A DNA stretch of 64,000 nt from an uncultured Reyranella sp. (GTDB taxonomy: Bacteria; Pseudomonadota; Alphaproteobacteria; Reyranellales; Reyranellaceae), in NCBI RefSeq assembly GCF_945957355.1, contig NZ_CAMFKM010000010.1:124001-188000 (forward strand). The letters are read 5' to 3'. The first letter of the stretch is position 1; every line of letters begins with the position of its first letter. The notes under the pieces were generated by a model. The model did not search any database. It saw only the letters and a list, made by a program, of their open reading frames with translations, and was not told the origin of the DNA. A program made the position numbers and the translations under genes. Shown piece after piece: positions 1 to 9,863 of this stretch.

Positions 1-351
1 CTGTACGCCCACATGTCGCGCTTCGCCGACGGCATGGGCCCCGGCACGCGCGTCCGAAAGGGCGACCTGATCGGCTATGTCGGGTCGACCGGCCGGTCGA
101 CCGGCGCTCACCTTCACTTCTCGGTGATCGTGAACGGCCAGTTCGTCGACCCCCAGCCGTACATCTCCGAGCATGGCGGCAACAGCACGCTCGTGGGCGA
201 GCAGCTCGTCTCCTATCGGCAGTGGCAGCAGGAGATCAAGCGCGCCTCGGACCGCTCCCGCGGCAGCAGCGACAATCGTTTCCAGGGCCTGCAGGGCGCC
301 GAGCCGTGGTCTTCCAGCCCCTTCTCCTCACGCGCGGCCGACCGCCTCTGA
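1..351 (+). CDS. M23-family metallopeptidase, C-terminal part (5' end outside window)
   Basis: The reading frame is open from base 1, so this is the tail of a longer gene. It encodes the end of a LytM/M23 domain: a YAHMS segment, a [20 protein letters not shown] segment and the HLHF motif, whose first His is the usual catalytic/zinc-ligand residue. A polar, Ser/Arg-rich tail of about 60 residues follows. Family members cleave peptidoglycan cross-bridges in the periplasm or act as regulators of amidases. The N-terminal half, including any signal peptide or coiled coil, cannot be seen, so the exact subfamily is unknown. Confidence 0.85.
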   Translation: MYAHMSRFADGMGPGTRVRKGDLIGYVGSTGRSTGAHLHFSVIVNGQFVDPQPYISEHGGNSTLVGEQLVSYRQWQQEIKRASDRSRGSSDNRFQGLQGAEPWSSSPFSSRAADRL

Positions 352-481
352 GCGGCCACGGCCTGATGTGCGGTGCCGTTGCGCGCGCCTACTCGTTCGC
401 CTAGGAATTGAGTCATCGATCCTGAACGGACGCAGCAGGCGGCCGACGGGAACGTCAGAGGCAACCACGAGGGATAACAAA

Positions 482-1513
482 ATGCTCAAGAAAATGATGG
501 CCGGCGTCGTCGCCGTCGGTCTGGTCGGTGTCGCCGGTACGGCGCATGCCGGCAAGGATCTCGATGCGGTGAAGGCGCGCGGCCAGCTGATCTGCGGCAT
601 CAATACGGGCGTCGCGGGCTTCGCCCAGCAGGACGACAAGGGCAAGTGGACCGGCCTGGACGTCGATGTCTGCCGCGCGGTCTCGGCCGCCCTCTTCGGC
701 GACTCCGAGAAGGTGAAATATGTACCGACCACGGCCCAGCAGCGCTTCACGGCCCTGCAGTCGGGCGAGGTCGACGTGCTCTCGCGCAACACCACCTACA
801 CGCTGACCCGCGACACCGCCCTCGGCCTCGAGTTCACCGGCATCAACTACTATGACGGTCAGGGCTTCATGGTGCCGAAGAAGCTCGGCGTGAAGAGCGC
901 CAAGGAACTGAACGGCGCGACCGTTTGCGTCCAGCCGGGCACGACGACCGAACTCAACCTCGCCGACTATTTCCGCGCCAACAAGATGACCTTCAAGCCA
1001 GTCGTCATCGAGAAGGTCGAGGAAATCCGCGCCGCCTTCTATGCCGGCCGCTGCGACGTCTACACGACCGACGCCTCGGGCCTCTATTCGACGCGCGCCG
1101 CGAACACCCCCGCCCCGGCCAAGCCGGACGACTTCATCATCCTGCCGGAGATCATCTCGAAGGAGCCGCTGGGACCGGCGGTGCGCCAGGGCGACAATCA
1201 GTTCGCCGACATCGTGCGCTGGGCCTTCTACGCCATGGTCGAGGCCGAGGAGGCCGGCATCACCTCGAAGAACGTCGACGAGATGCTGAAGAGCGACAAT
1301 CCCTCGATCAAGCGCATCCTCGGCGTCACGCCGGGCATGGGCAAGGCGCTCGGGGTCGACGAGAAGTGGGTCTACAACATCGTCAAGCAGGTCGGTAACT
1401 ACGGCGAGAGCTTCGACCGCAACGTCGGCATGGGCTCGCCGCTCAAGATCGAGCGCGGCCTGAACGCGCTGTGGACGAAGGGCGGCCTGCAGTATTCCCC
1501 ACCGATCCGCTAG
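482..1513 (+). CDS. aapJ: General L-amino-acid ABC transporter substrate-binding protein, copy 1
   Basis: This is a periplasmic solute-binding protein (SBP_bac_3 family) of the AapJQMP system, 343 residues. The start at 482 follows a GAGGGATAAC ribosome site and gives a clean Sec signal (residues 1-23, ending AHA before GKDLDAVK). The open frame extends further upstream but has no leader. Family features visible are LICGINTGVAGFA near the mature N-terminus, WTGLDVDVCRA, GATVCVQPGTTTE and the C-terminal GVTPGMGKALGVDEKW. It is the first of three tandem paralogues that precede one permease/ATPase set. A strong terminator follows at 1541-1566. Its 3' third is almost identical in DNA to the third copy. 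Confidence 0.93.
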   Translation: MLKKMMAGVVAVGLVGVAGTAHAGKDLDAVKARGQLICGINTGVAGFAQQDDKGKWTGLDVDVCRAVSAALFGDSEKVKYVPTTAQQRFTALQSGEVDVLSRNTTYTLTRDTALGLEFTGINYYDGQGFMVPKKLGVKSAKELNGATVCVQPGTTTELNLADYFRANKMTFKPVVIEKVEEIRAAFYAGRCDVYTTDASGLYSTRAANTPAPAKPDDFIILPEIISKEPLGPAVRQGDNQFADIVRWAFYAMVEAEEAGITSKNVDEMLKSDNPSIKRILGVTPGMGKALGVDEKWVYNIVKQVGNYGESFDRNVGMGSPLKIERGLNALWTKGGLQYSPPIR

Positions 1514-1540
1514 GCCTTCCGGATACGACAACATTGCGAA

Positions 1541-1566
1541 CCGCCGCCCGAAAGGGCGGCGGTTTT
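1541..1566 (+). terminator. Rho-independent terminator after the first aapJ copy
   Basis: A 9-bp GC stem (CCGCCGCCC / GGGCGGCGG) with a GAAA tetraloop is followed directly by TTTT. It lies 28 bases past the stop of the first binding-protein gene and before the second, so it should cut or reduce read-through into the rest of the cluster. This would let the first binding protein be made in excess over downstream genes. Confidence 0.8.
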
Positions 1567-1633
1567 CGTTTGGCCGTTGCAAACGTCCCTGCGATGCGGG
1601 CAGTCTGGGATGGGGGAAGTGTCGGGGGACACA

Positions 1634-2647
1634 ATGCTAAAATTCATACTATCGGTGATTGTCGGCGTTTGGGCTTTCGCAGCAACGCAGGTCATGGCGG
1701 GGCCGGTTCTCGACGCGGTCAAGGCACGGGGACAACTCCTGTGCGGCGTGAACGCTGGCCTCGTGGGCTTCATGCACGCCGACAGTCAGGGAGTCTGGCG
1801 CGGGCTTTCGATCGACATGTGCCGCGCCACGGCGGCCGCCCTGTTCGGGGACGCGAACAAGGTGAAGTACATCCCGCTCGAGCCGCTGAAGCGCTTCCCG
1901 GCCCTCGAATCCGGCGAGGTCGATCTCCTCGCCTCCAACTCCACCGTCACGCTGGGCCGGGACGGCGGCGTCGATTTTGCCGGCATCTACTACTACGATG
2001 GCCAGGGCTTCATGGTACCGCGCAAGCTCGGGAAGCGCGTCGTGAGCGATCTCAACGGGGCCACGGTCTGTGTCCAGCCCGGCACCACGACCGAGGCCAA
2101 CGTCGCCGACTACTTTCGCCTGAACAAAATGACCTTCAAGGCGGTCCTGTTGGACACGCTCGACGATCTGCGCGCCGCTTTTTTTGCCGGCCGCTGCGAT
2201 GTGCTCACGGCGGACCTGTCGAACCTCTATGCGACCCGCGCCGCCTACGCGCCCAATCCCAGCGATTACTCGATCCTGCCCCGCACCATCACCAAGGAGC
2301 CGCTGGGCCTCGCGGTCCGCCACGGCGACAATCAATTCGCCGACATCGTGCGCTGGTCGCTCTACGCCATGATCGAGGCCGAGGAATACGGCATCACGTC
2401 GCGCAACGTCGACGACGCCCTGAAAAGCGAGAATCCCACCCTGAAACGCATCCTGGGTGTGACGCCTGGCATGGGCAAGGCGCTCGGGGTCGACGAGAAA
2501 TGGGCCTACAACATCGTCAAGCAGGTCGGAAACTATGGTGAGGTGTTCGACCGCAATCTCGGGCCCAGCACGGTGCTCAAGATCCCGCGCGGCCTGAACG
2601 GTCCGTGGCGCGACGGCGGCATGCTGTACGCCCCGCCGATCCGGTGA
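1634..2647 (+). CDS. aapJ: General L-amino-acid ABC transporter substrate-binding protein, copy 2 (divergent)
   Basis: The second tandem SBP_bac_3 binding protein has 337 residues. The ATG at 1634 begins a typical signal peptide (MLKFILSVIVGVWAF... to VMA, about residue 22); a longer in-frame start at 1577 lacks a leader-like N-terminus and is not preferred. It keeps the family blocks (LLCGVNAGLVGF, GATVCVQPGTTTEANVADYF, GVTPGMGKALGVDEKWAYN) but differs widely from copies 1 and 3, for example STVTLGRDGG where they have TYTLTRDTA. A different ligand range or affinity is an inference. It sits after the terminator at 1541-1566 and 79 bases before copy 3. Confidence 0.9.
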   Translation: MLKFILSVIVGVWAFAATQVMAGPVLDAVKARGQLLCGVNAGLVGFMHADSQGVWRGLSIDMCRATAAALFGDANKVKYIPLEPLKRFPALESGEVDLLASNSTVTLGRDGGVDFAGIYYYDGQGFMVPRKLGKRVVSDLNGATVCVQPGTTTEANVADYFRLNKMTFKAVLLDTLDDLRAAFFAGRCDVLTADLSNLYATRAAYAPNPSDYSILPRTITKEPLGLAVRHGDNQFADIVRWSLYAMIEAEEYGITSRNVDDALKSENPTLKRILGVTPGMGKALGVDEKWAYNIVKQVGNYGEVFDRNLGPSTVLKIPRGLNGPWRDGGMLYAPPIR

Positions 2648-2726
2648 TCCTGCCGCATTTTGGCCTGCGGCTTGCAAGCCTCCGCAAGAAGGCGGCATTC
2701 TCGGGGCAACTATAATGGGAGGTGTA

Positions 2727-3764
2727 ATGACAAACAGGATCGTGGCGGCAGCCGCCGGCTTGGCCGCAGCCGTCCTCGGCTTCGCCGGGACCGCCCAGGC
2801 GGGCAAGGACCTCGATGCCGTCAGGGCGCGGGGCATGGTGAATTGCGGGGTCGGCATCGGAACCGCGGGTTTCATGCTGGCCGACAGCCAGGGCAAGTGG
2901 AAGGGTCTCTCCGTCGACGTCTGCCGCGCCGTCGCGGCTGCGATCTTCGGCGATTCGGAGAAGGTCCGGTACGTCCCCCTCACCTCCCAGCAGCGCTTCA
3001 CCGCCGTCCAGTCGAGCGAAGTCGACATCGTGATGGGCAATGCGACCTACACGCTGACCCGCGACACCGCGCTCGGCCTCGATTTCACGAGCATCTTCTA
3101 CTATGACGGCCAGGGCTTCCTGGTGCCGAAGAAGCTCGGCGTGAAGAGCGCCAAGGAGCTGAACGGCGCCACCGTTTGCGTGGCCCCCGGCACCACGACC
3201 GAACTCAACCTCGCCGACTACTTCCGCGCCAACAAGATGACCTTCAAGCCGGTCGTCATCGAGAAGGTCGACGAGATCCGCTCGGCCTTCTTCTCCGGCC
3301 GCTGCGACGTCTATACGACCGATGCGTCGAGCCTGGCCGCCACGCGCGCCGCCAACGTGCCGCCGCCGCAGACCATCGACGACTATGTCATCCTGCCGGA
3401 GATCATCTCGAAGGAGCCGCTGGGGCCGGTGGTGCGCCACGGCGACAACCAGTTCGCCGACATCGTGCGCTGGGCCTTCTACGCGATGGTCGAGGCCGAG
3501 GAGCACGGCATCTCCTCGAAGAACGTCGACGAGATGCTGAAGAGCGACAATCCCTCGATCAAGCGCATCCTCGGCGTCACGCCGGGCATGGGCAAGGCGC
3601 TCGGGGTCGACGAGAAGTGGGTCTACAACATCGTCAAGCAGGTCGGTAACTACGGCGAGAGCTTCGACCGCAACGTCGGCATGGGCTCGCCGCTCAAGAT
3701 CGAGCGCGGCCAGAATGCGCTGTGGACGAAGGGCGGCCTGCAATACTCCCCACCGATCCGTTAG
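2727..3764 (+). CDS. aapJ: General L-amino-acid ABC transporter substrate-binding protein, copy 3
   Basis: The third tandem binding protein has 345 residues. An in-frame ATG also exists at 2715, but the sequence GGGAGGTG (2717-2724) between the two is an excellent ribosome site for the ATG at 2727, which begins MTNRIVAAAAGLAAAV, a Sec signal ending at AQA (about residue 25). The mature protein is close to copy 1 through most of its length, and bases 3514-3711 are identical to 1263-1460. It is the copy nearest the permease genes. Known AapJ proteins deliver a broad set of L-amino acids from the periplasm to AapQM. Confidence 0.92.
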   Translation: MTNRIVAAAAGLAAAVLGFAGTAQAGKDLDAVRARGMVNCGVGIGTAGFMLADSQGKWKGLSVDVCRAVAAAIFGDSEKVRYVPLTSQQRFTAVQSSEVDIVMGNATYTLTRDTALGLDFTSIFYYDGQGFLVPKKLGVKSAKELNGATVCVAPGTTTELNLADYFRANKMTFKPVVIEKVDEIRSAFFSGRCDVYTTDASSLAATRAANVPPPQTIDDYVILPEIISKEPLGPVVRHGDNQFADIVRWAFYAMVEAEEHGISSKNVDEMLKSDNPSIKRILGVTPGMGKALGVDEKWVYNIVKQVGNYGESFDRNVGMGSPLKIERGQNALWTKGGLQYSPPIR

Positions 3765-3854
3765 TGGGTACGGTTGGAGACAGAGGGGGTGGGATTTGGC
3801 CGGTTGCACCCGGGTAATTCCCACCTACACTGAGGGCAATATCGGGCAAACAAG

Positions 3855-3880
3855 GCCCGCGCGGACAGTCCGCAACGGGC
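3855..3880 (+). other. Hairpin immediately before the aapQ ribosome site
   Basis: Two nested stems, GCCCG/CGGGC outside and GCGGA/TCCGC inside with a CAG loop, end directly before the AGGGGG ribosome site of the permease gene. There is no T-tract, so it is unlikely to be a simple terminator. Stems between binding-protein and permease cistrons often protect the upstream mRNA from 3' decay, which would raise binding protein over permease; that role here is inferred. Confidence 0.45.
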
Positions 3881-3894
3881 AGGGGGAATAGCGT

Positions 3895-5085
3895 ATGGCA
3901 GTCGAGACTCTCGGCTCTGCGCCACGTGTGAAGGTGGCTCCATGGAACGACCCGGTCATCCGCGGCTGGGTGTTCCAGATCGTCGTGGTCGGTCTCGTCG
4001 GCTTCCTTGCCTGGTATCTCGTCAGCAACACGATCGACAATCTGCAGCGCCAGAAGATCGCCAGCGGCTTCCACTACCTCGAACGGGAAGCGGGCTTCGA
4101 GATCGGCGACACGATGATCGAATACTCGCCGGCGAGCACCTACGCCCGCGCGATCTGGGTCGGCATCCTCAACACGCTGCGCGTCGCGGTCCTCGGCATC
4201 CTGCTGAGCACCCTCCTCGGCACCCTGGTCGGCGTCGGCCGGCTCTCACCCAACTGGCTGCTGAGCCGGATCTGCGCCTGGTACGTCGAGGCCTTCCGCA
4301 ACGTGCCGCTCCTGCTGTGGCTCTTCCTCTTCTACAAGCTGATCAGCGAGGCCTTTCCTGGTCCGCGGCAGGCGATCTCGCTGTTCTGGAACAGCGTGTT
4401 CCTCAGCAATCGCGGCGTCTATTTCCCGGTGCCGATGGCCGACCCGATCCATAAATGGATGGGCGTGGCCTTCCTCGTCGGCATCGCCGGCGCCTGGTTC
4501 GTGAACCGCTGGGGCAAGAAGCGCCAGGAAGCCACCGGTCAGCCCTTCCCCGCCATCTCCGCGGGCCTTGGCATCATCATCGGTCTCCCCGCCCTCGTCT
4601 GGCTGGCCGGCGGCGCGCCGCATCATATGAGCTGGCCCGAGCTCAAGGGCTTCAACTTCGCGGGCGGTACCGTCATCCAGCCGGAATTCACCGCCCTGCT
4701 CGTCGGCCTCGTTCTCTACACCTCGGCCTTCGTGGCCGAGATCGTGCGCTCGGGCATCCTGGCGCTGCACAAGGGCCAGAGCGAGGCCGCGGCGGCGCTC
4801 GGCCTGTCGCGCGGCCAGTCGATGCGTCTGGTGCTGCTGCCCCAGGCGCTGCGGGTCATCGTCCCGCCGATGACCAGCCAGTATCTCAACATCACCAAGA
4901 ACAGCTCGCTGGCCATCGCGATCGGCTATCCGGACCTTGTCGCCTCGGTCAACGTGACCATCAACCAGACCGGCCAGGCGATCGAGAACATCCTGATCAT
5001 CATGGCTGCCTACCTGTCGGTCAGCCTGTCGATCTCGGCGTTCATGAACTGGTATAACAAACGTATCGCCCTGAGGGAGCGCTGA
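3895..5085 (+). CDS. aapQ: General L-amino-acid ABC transporter permease AapQ
   Basis: An inner-membrane permease of the HisM/GlnP type, 396 residues, with the long N-terminal extension typical of AapQ. The first membrane span is near residues 20-40. The cytoplasmic EAA loop that contacts the ATPase is [20 protein letters not shown], followed by a typical [21 protein letters not shown] stretch. The start follows AGGGGG by eight bases. It ends two bases before aapM and should form a heterodimeric channel with it. Confidence 0.93.
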   Translation: MAVETLGSAPRVKVAPWNDPVIRGWVFQIVVVGLVGFLAWYLVSNTIDNLQRQKIASGFHYLEREAGFEIGDTMIEYSPASTYARAIWVGILNTLRVAVLGILLSTLLGTLVGVGRLSPNWLLSRICAWYVEAFRNVPLLLWLFLFYKLISEAFPGPRQAISLFWNSVFLSNRGVYFPVPMADPIHKWMGVAFLVGIAGAWFVNRWGKKRQEATGQPFPAISAGLGIIIGLPALVWLAGGAPHHMSWPELKGFNFAGGTVIQPEFTALLVGLVLYTSAFVAEIVRSGILALHKGQSEAAAALGLSRGQSMRLVLLPQALRVIVPPMTSQYLNITKNSSLAIAIGYPDLVASVNVTINQTGQAIENILIIMAAYLSVSLSISAFMNWYNKRIALRER

Positions 5086-5087
5086 GC

Positions 5088-6368
5088 ATGACCGACGCAA
5101 TGCCCGTCGGCGACCGCAAGCCGCTCGCCCCTCCCGTCGACGAAACCGGCGCCCTCGGCTGGGTCCGCAAGAATCTGTTCTCGAGCTGGGGCAACGGCAT
5201 CACCACGGTCGTGCTGATCGCAGCCGTCCTCTGGGTCGCCTCCTGGTTCCTCGAATGGGCGCTGTTCACCGCCAACTTCACGGCCGCGACCGGCGCCGAA
5301 TGCCGCGGCGGCGGCGCCTGCTGGGCGCTGATCCGCGAGAAGTTCCGCTACATCTTCTTCGGCTCCTTCCCCTACGAGCAGCACTGGCGGCCGCTCTTCG
5401 CCGTCATCACCATGCTGGCGATGCTGGTGCTGAGCGCCGACCGCCGCATGTGGAACTGGCGCCTGCTCGTGATCTGGGGCGTCGGCTCTTTCATCACATT
5501 CCTGCTGATGTTCGGCCAAATCCACATTCCGCTGAGCCTTATCCTGTTCGTGGCGCTGGTCTGCGGCGGCATCGGCCTGACACTACGCAGTGCCCTCGCG
5601 GCGCCGTCGGAGCGGATGGCCTACTACGCGCTGGTGGGCATCGGCGCCGTCGGCCTCGTCCTGCGCATGGTGGGCGCTCTGCCGGCGTGGAGCATCGCCA
5701 TCGCCCCGCTCAGCTACGTCGAGACCAGCCTGTGGGGCGGCCTGCCGGTGACGCTGATCCTGGCGACCTACGGCCTCGCCTTTGCATTCCCCTACGGCAT
5801 CCTGCTGGCTCTGGGGCGGCGGTCCAACCTGCCGCTGATCAAGGGCCTGTGCGTCGGCTTCATCGAGCTGATCCGCGGCGTGCCGCTGATCAGCTTGCTG
5901 ATCATGGCCTCGGTGATGCTGCCGCTGTTCCTGCCGTCCGGCACGACGATCGACAAGTTCCTGCGCGCCCAGGTCGCCGTCATCCTGTTCGCCGGTGCCT
6001 ACATCGCCGAGGTCATTCGCGGCGGCCTGCAGTCTCTGCCCAAGGGCCAGTTCGAGGCCGCCGACGCGATGGGCCTCAACTACCCGCAGAAGACGCTGCT
6101 GATCATCCTGCCGCAGGCCCTGAGGGTCGTGATCCCGCCGCTCATCAACACCTTCATCGGCTTCTTCAAGGACACGTCGCTGGTGCTGATCATCGGCATC
6201 TTCGACTTCCTCAATACCGCCAACCAGGCGCTGGTCGATCCCAACTGGGCCGGCTTCCCCGGCGAGGTCTACCTGTTTGCCGCCTTCGTCTACTTCATCT
6301 TCTGTTTCTCGATGTCGCGGTACAGCAAGTACCTCGAGTTCGAACTCAACAAGGGTACGCGCCGCTAG
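5088..6368 (+). CDS. aapM: General L-amino-acid ABC transporter permease AapM
   Basis: The second permease subunit has 426 residues. It has an N-terminal span around residues 40-60, a Cys-containing periplasmic insertion ([19 protein letters not shown]), several further spans, then the transport domain with its EAA loop [20 protein letters not shown] and the ending [20 protein letters not shown]. The start lies two bases after the aapQ stop, indicating translational coupling. It pairs with AapQ in the membrane. Confidence 0.93.
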   Translation: MTDAMPVGDRKPLAPPVDETGALGWVRKNLFSSWGNGITTVVLIAAVLWVASWFLEWALFTANFTAATGAECRGGGACWALIREKFRYIFFGSFPYEQHWRPLFAVITMLAMLVLSADRRMWNWRLLVIWGVGSFITFLLMFGQIHIPLSLILFVALVCGGIGLTLRSALAAPSERMAYYALVGIGAVGLVLRMVGALPAWSIAIAPLSYVETSLWGGLPVTLILATYGLAFAFPYGILLALGRRSNLPLIKGLCVGFIELIRGVPLISLLIMASVMLPLFLPSGTTIDKFLRAQVAVILFAGAYIAEVIRGGLQSLPKGQFEAADAMGLNYPQKTLLIILPQALRVVIPPLINTFIGFFKDTSLVLIIGIFDFLNTANQALVDPNWAGFPGEVYLFAAFVYFIFCFSMSRYSKYLEFELNKGTRR

Positions 6369-6388
6369 GCGCCGTCAGGGAGCAACAC

Positions 6389-7159
<771 letters not shown>

Positions 7160-7193
7160 GATCTTGCGGAGTACGATCGGAGCAGCAACACCA

Positions 7194-7305
7194 ACCTCAT
7201 GCTGAGGAGCGCTCCTCTGGAGCGCGTCTCGAAGCATGCGCACGAGCACCCCGTCTGTTGCCGATCCTTCGAGACGCGGCCTGCGGCCGCTCCTCAGGAT
7301 GAGGT
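7194..7305. repeat. Nested inverted repeat of the rhizobial/Bradyrhizobium intergenic type
   Basis: Outer arms ACCTCATGCTGAGGAGC and GCTCCTCAGGATGAGGT match at 16 of 17 positions, and inner arms GCGTCTCGAAG / CTTCGAGACGC match perfectly, so the whole 112 bases can fold as one long hairpin. It fills the convergent gap between aapP and the aminotransferase gene. Sequences with this CTCAGGATGAGG signature are familiar as dispersed intergenic repeats in alphaproteobacterial genomes, from memory. It may also terminate transcription from both sides. Confidence 0.75.
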
Positions 7306-7373
7306 CATGGGGGTTGACCTGAAGCGGAAAGATTCCAAACGATCCAGGGCCGCCCTACAGGCGCCCCGGAGCT

Positions 7374-8480
7374 TCACTTGGCCTCGAACGTGTCCCGGAT
7401 CGCGGCACAGACCTGATCGACCGACTCGAGCGGGATGTGTGGCCCCATCGGCAGGCTGAGCACGGTTTCGGCCAGCTTTTCGGCGAGCGGATAGGTGCCC
7501 TTGGCCTGGCCGAGTTCGGCATAGGCCTCCTGGAGGTGCGGCGGAATGGGATAGTGGATGAGCGAGCCGATTCCGGCCGCCTCCAGCGCCTTGATCACGT
7601 CGGTACGGCGGTTCGTCCGGACCACATACAGGTGCCAGACCGGGTCGGCCCATTGCGGCACGTTGGGCAGGGCGAGGTTGGCGACGTCGGCCAGCCTGTC
7701 ATCATAACGTGCCGCAACGGCCCTGCGGCGATCGTTCCATTCGTCGAGCTTCGCGAGCTTCACCCGCAGGAAGGCCGCCTGCAATTCATCGAGGCGTGAG
7801 TTCAGGCCCTTCTCCAGGTTCACGTACTTGACCCGGCTGCCGTAGTTGCGCAGCACGCGAAGCCGTTCGGCGAGCTTCGGATCGTCGGTCGTGACGGCAC
7901 CGCCGTCGCCAAAGGCGCCAATGTTCTTGCTCGGGAAGAAGCTGTGGGCGCCGGCATCGCCGAGCGAGCCGGTCCTGCGGCCGCGAACCCTGGCGCCCTG
8001 CGCCTGCGCCACGTCCTCGACCACCTTCAGCCCGTGCTTGGCGGCAAGCGCCATGATGGCGTCCATGTCGGCCGGCTGGCCGTAAAGATGGACCGGCATG
8101 ATCGCCCGGGTGCGCGGCGTGAGCGCGGCGGCAATACGATCGGGATCGATGTTCGGCCCGCCGGGCGTCGGCTCGACCGGCACCACCTTGGCCCCGACCG
8201 CCGTCACCGCCAGCCAGGTCGCGATATAGGTGTTGGACGGCACGATCACTTCGTCGCCGGCGCCGATGTCCCAGGCGCGCAAGGCAAGCTCGAGCGCCTC
8301 GAGACCGTTGCCGAGACCGACGCAGTGCTTCGTGCCGCAGAAGGCGGCGTACTCGTTCTCGAAGGCCTCGACTTCCTTGCCGAGCACGAACCAGCCGGAC
8401 TCCATGACGCGCAGGTAGGCGGCATCGAGCTCGGGCTTCAGCTCGGTGTAGACCGACTTCATGTCGAGGAAGGGGATCAT
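7374..8480 (-). CDS. DegT/DnrJ/EryC1-family sugar aminotransferase (FdtB-like)
   Basis: A PLP-dependent fold-type I aminotransferase of 368 residues, normally adding an amino group to a nucleotide-linked keto sugar. Visible motifs are the PLP-contacting [11 protein letters not shown] (Asp156) and [16 protein letters not shown] with the Schiff-base Lys185. The N-terminus [14 protein letters not shown] is typical. The start at 8480 overlaps the stop of the FdtA-like gene by four bases (ATGA), so the two are translationally coupled. FdtA/FdtB pairs make dTDP-3-amino-3,6-dideoxyhexoses; the pairing supports that, but no dTDP-glucose synthesis genes are nearby, so the precise sugar is unknown. Confidence 0.88.
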   Translation of the reverse strand: MIPFLDMKSVYTELKPELDAAYLRVMESGWFVLGKEVEAFENEYAAFCGTKHCVGLGNGLEALELALRAWDIGAGDEVIVPSNTYIATWLAVTAVGAKVVPVEPTPGGPNIDPDRIAAALTPRTRAIMPVHLYGQPADMDAIMALAAKHGLKVVEDVAQAQGARVRGRRTGSLGDAGAHSFFPSKNIGAFGDGGAVTTDDPKLAERLRVLRNYGSRVKYVNLEKGLNSRLDELQAAFLRVKLAKLDEWNDRRRAVAARYDDRLADVANLALPNVPQWADPVWHLYVVRTNRRTDVIKALEAAGIGSLIHYPIPPHLQEAYAELGQAKGTYPLAEKLAETVLSLPMGPHIPLESVDQVCAAIRDTFEAK

Positions 8481-8920
8481 GCGCCCCTCGCCGCTGCGGC
8501 TTCGCGCTTGAAAGCCTCGTAGTCGCGCAGGTACTCGCTCTCGTCGTACAGGGTCGAGGCGATGACCAGGATGACCGTCTGCGGCGCGAAGTGGTCCAGC
8601 TCGTGCCAGACCATCGGCCCGATGTGCAGCGCGCGCCCCGGATCGTTCAGGACGACCGTCTCCTTTGCCTTGCCGTCGTCCAGATGCACCTGGCACGACC
8701 CGTTCATCACCAGGGTCACCAGGTGCGACTCGCGGTGCCCGTGCCGGCCGCGCCACTGGTCGGGCGCGATGTCGTGCAACCAGAACAGGCGCCTCACCGT
8801 GAAGCCCAGCTGGTGATCGAACTCCAGGAAGTTGATCTTGCCGCGGATATCGCCCCGTCCGGGGACAGAGAGCCAGCGGCAATTGGAGACTTTGAGCTGA
8901 GGAAGAGACATGTCGGGCAT
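8477..8920 (-). CDS. FdtA/WxcM-like cupin (putative dTDP-sugar 3,4-ketoisomerase)
   Basis: A small cupin of 147 residues matching the FdtA/QdtA group by [37 protein letters not shown] and the C-terminal [17 protein letters not shown]. In family members the His-rich barrel isomerises a dTDP-4-keto-6-deoxyhexose to the 3-keto form. ATGs at 8920 and 8911 are both possible; 8920 keeps a 13-base gap after the transporter stop, whereas the longer frame to 8983 would overlap that gene by 50 bases. It overlaps the aminotransferase start by four bases. Function as ketoisomerase is inferred from family and neighbour. Confidence 0.82.
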   Translation of the reverse strand: MPDMSLPQLKVSNCRWLSVPGRGDIRGKINFLEFDHQLGFTVRRLFWLHDIAPDQWRGRHGHRESHLVTLVMNGSCQVHLDDGKAKETVVLNDPGRALHIGPMVWHELDHFAPQTVILVIASTLYDESEYLRDYEAFKREAAAARGA

Positions 8921-8933
8921 GGCAGAGCCTGTC

Positions 8934-9863
8934 TTATCGCTTTGTCGTTTGTAGCTTTCGCCATTGCATGTAGACGACGCCACTCAGGGCGACGAGCCCA
9001 CCGGCGATCTGGTAGGCGTTGGGCATGAAGCCATAGGTCATTGACCATAATACGGCGAAAAACGGAACGAGATTGACCCAGAGCGACGCAATTGCAACCC
9101 CGAGCCGGCTCGCGCCGACGTTCCAGAGAAAGGCGCCCATGCCGCTCGCGAAGACGGCGACGAGCAGGAGCTGGCTCCATATCCAGGCGTCGGTCACCGC
9201 AAACGGCGAGTGCGACCAGCCGAGGGCGACCAGCCCGGCACTGAGGAACGCCATCCAGCCGAAGGCCGACAACGACGCAACGTAGGCGCGGTGGAGCTGG
9301 CTCGCTTTGTCGAACCAGGCCTGCGCCTTCAGGCTGTAGACCGTCCAGAGCGCGTTGGAGAGCAGCACGACGATCTCGCCGCCTCCCAGGGTCAGCGCGC
9401 CCCTGCCGAACAGGCTGCCGGCCGCCAGGATGGCCCCGCCCGCCAGGGTGAGCGCCAGGGCGACGCCGAAGCCCGGGTCGAAGCGCATCCCGGTCGCCAG
9501 CCGCACCGTCACCGCGGCCACCAGCGGGCCCGCCACCTGCACCGCGGCCGCCGAGATCGGATTGCTGAACCGGATCCCCAGGGTGAAGATGATGAAGAAC
9601 CCGCTCATCATCAGGCCGATCAGCAGGAACCGCTTCAGCCCGATTTCGATCCGCAGGTTGCCGATCCCTTCGACCAGGAGCAGCAGCACGCCCAGCGTCC
9701 CCACGGCCGCGAGGGTGCGGACGGCCAGCATCGGCACGATGTCGAAGTGCTGGAGCATCACCTTGGAAACGGGCACGTTGGCGCCCCAGCTCACGCCCAC
9801 GAACAGCATCGCCGCGAAGGCTCCGAGCATGTGATGGCGGCCGCGGCCGGACGCGGGCGTCAT
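8934..9863 (-). CDS. EamA-family (DMT superfamily) membrane transporter B
   Basis: An inner-membrane protein of 309 residues with about ten hydrophobic spans in two EamA repeats. It starts MTPASGRGRHHMLGAFAAML, and the first repeat opens with the FVGVSWGANVPVSK signature, the usual position of the conserved W-G-x-N motif. The ATG at 9863 overlaps the stop of the preceding EamA gene by four bases. DMT exporters move amino acids, metabolites or nucleotide-sugars. Because it is encoded between a second EamA gene and sugar-modifying genes, the substrate may be related to that pathway, but nothing in the sequence fixes it. Confidence 0.85.
   Translation of the reverse strand: MTPASGRGRHHMLGAFAAMLFVGVSWGANVPVSKVMLQHFDIVPMLAVRTLAAVGTLGVLLLLVEGIGNLRIEIGLKRFLLIGLMMSGFFIIFTLGIRFSNPISAAAVQVAGPLVAAVTVRLATGMRFDPGFGVALALTLAGGAILAAGSLFGRGALTLGGGEIVVLLSNALWTVYSLKAQAWFDKASQLHRAYVASLSAFGWMAFLSAGLVALGWSHSPFAVTDAWIWSQLLLVAVFASGMGAFLWNVGASRLGVAIASLWVNLVPFFAVLWSMTYGFMPNAYQIAGGLVALSGVVYMQWRKLQTTKR

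Noticed and set aside
455..1582. Long open frame on the minus strand opposite the first aapJ copy (375 codons), with similar ones opposite copies 2 and 3
   Set aside because: In GC-rich DNA the strand opposite a real gene often stays open. The protein is low-complexity, Arg/Asp/Leu-rich, without motifs, and the plus strand encodes a well-conserved binding protein.
7160..7373. Small ORF of about 86 codons in the convergent gap
   Set aside because: It lies within the inverted repeat, so the open frame is a by-product of the palindrome.
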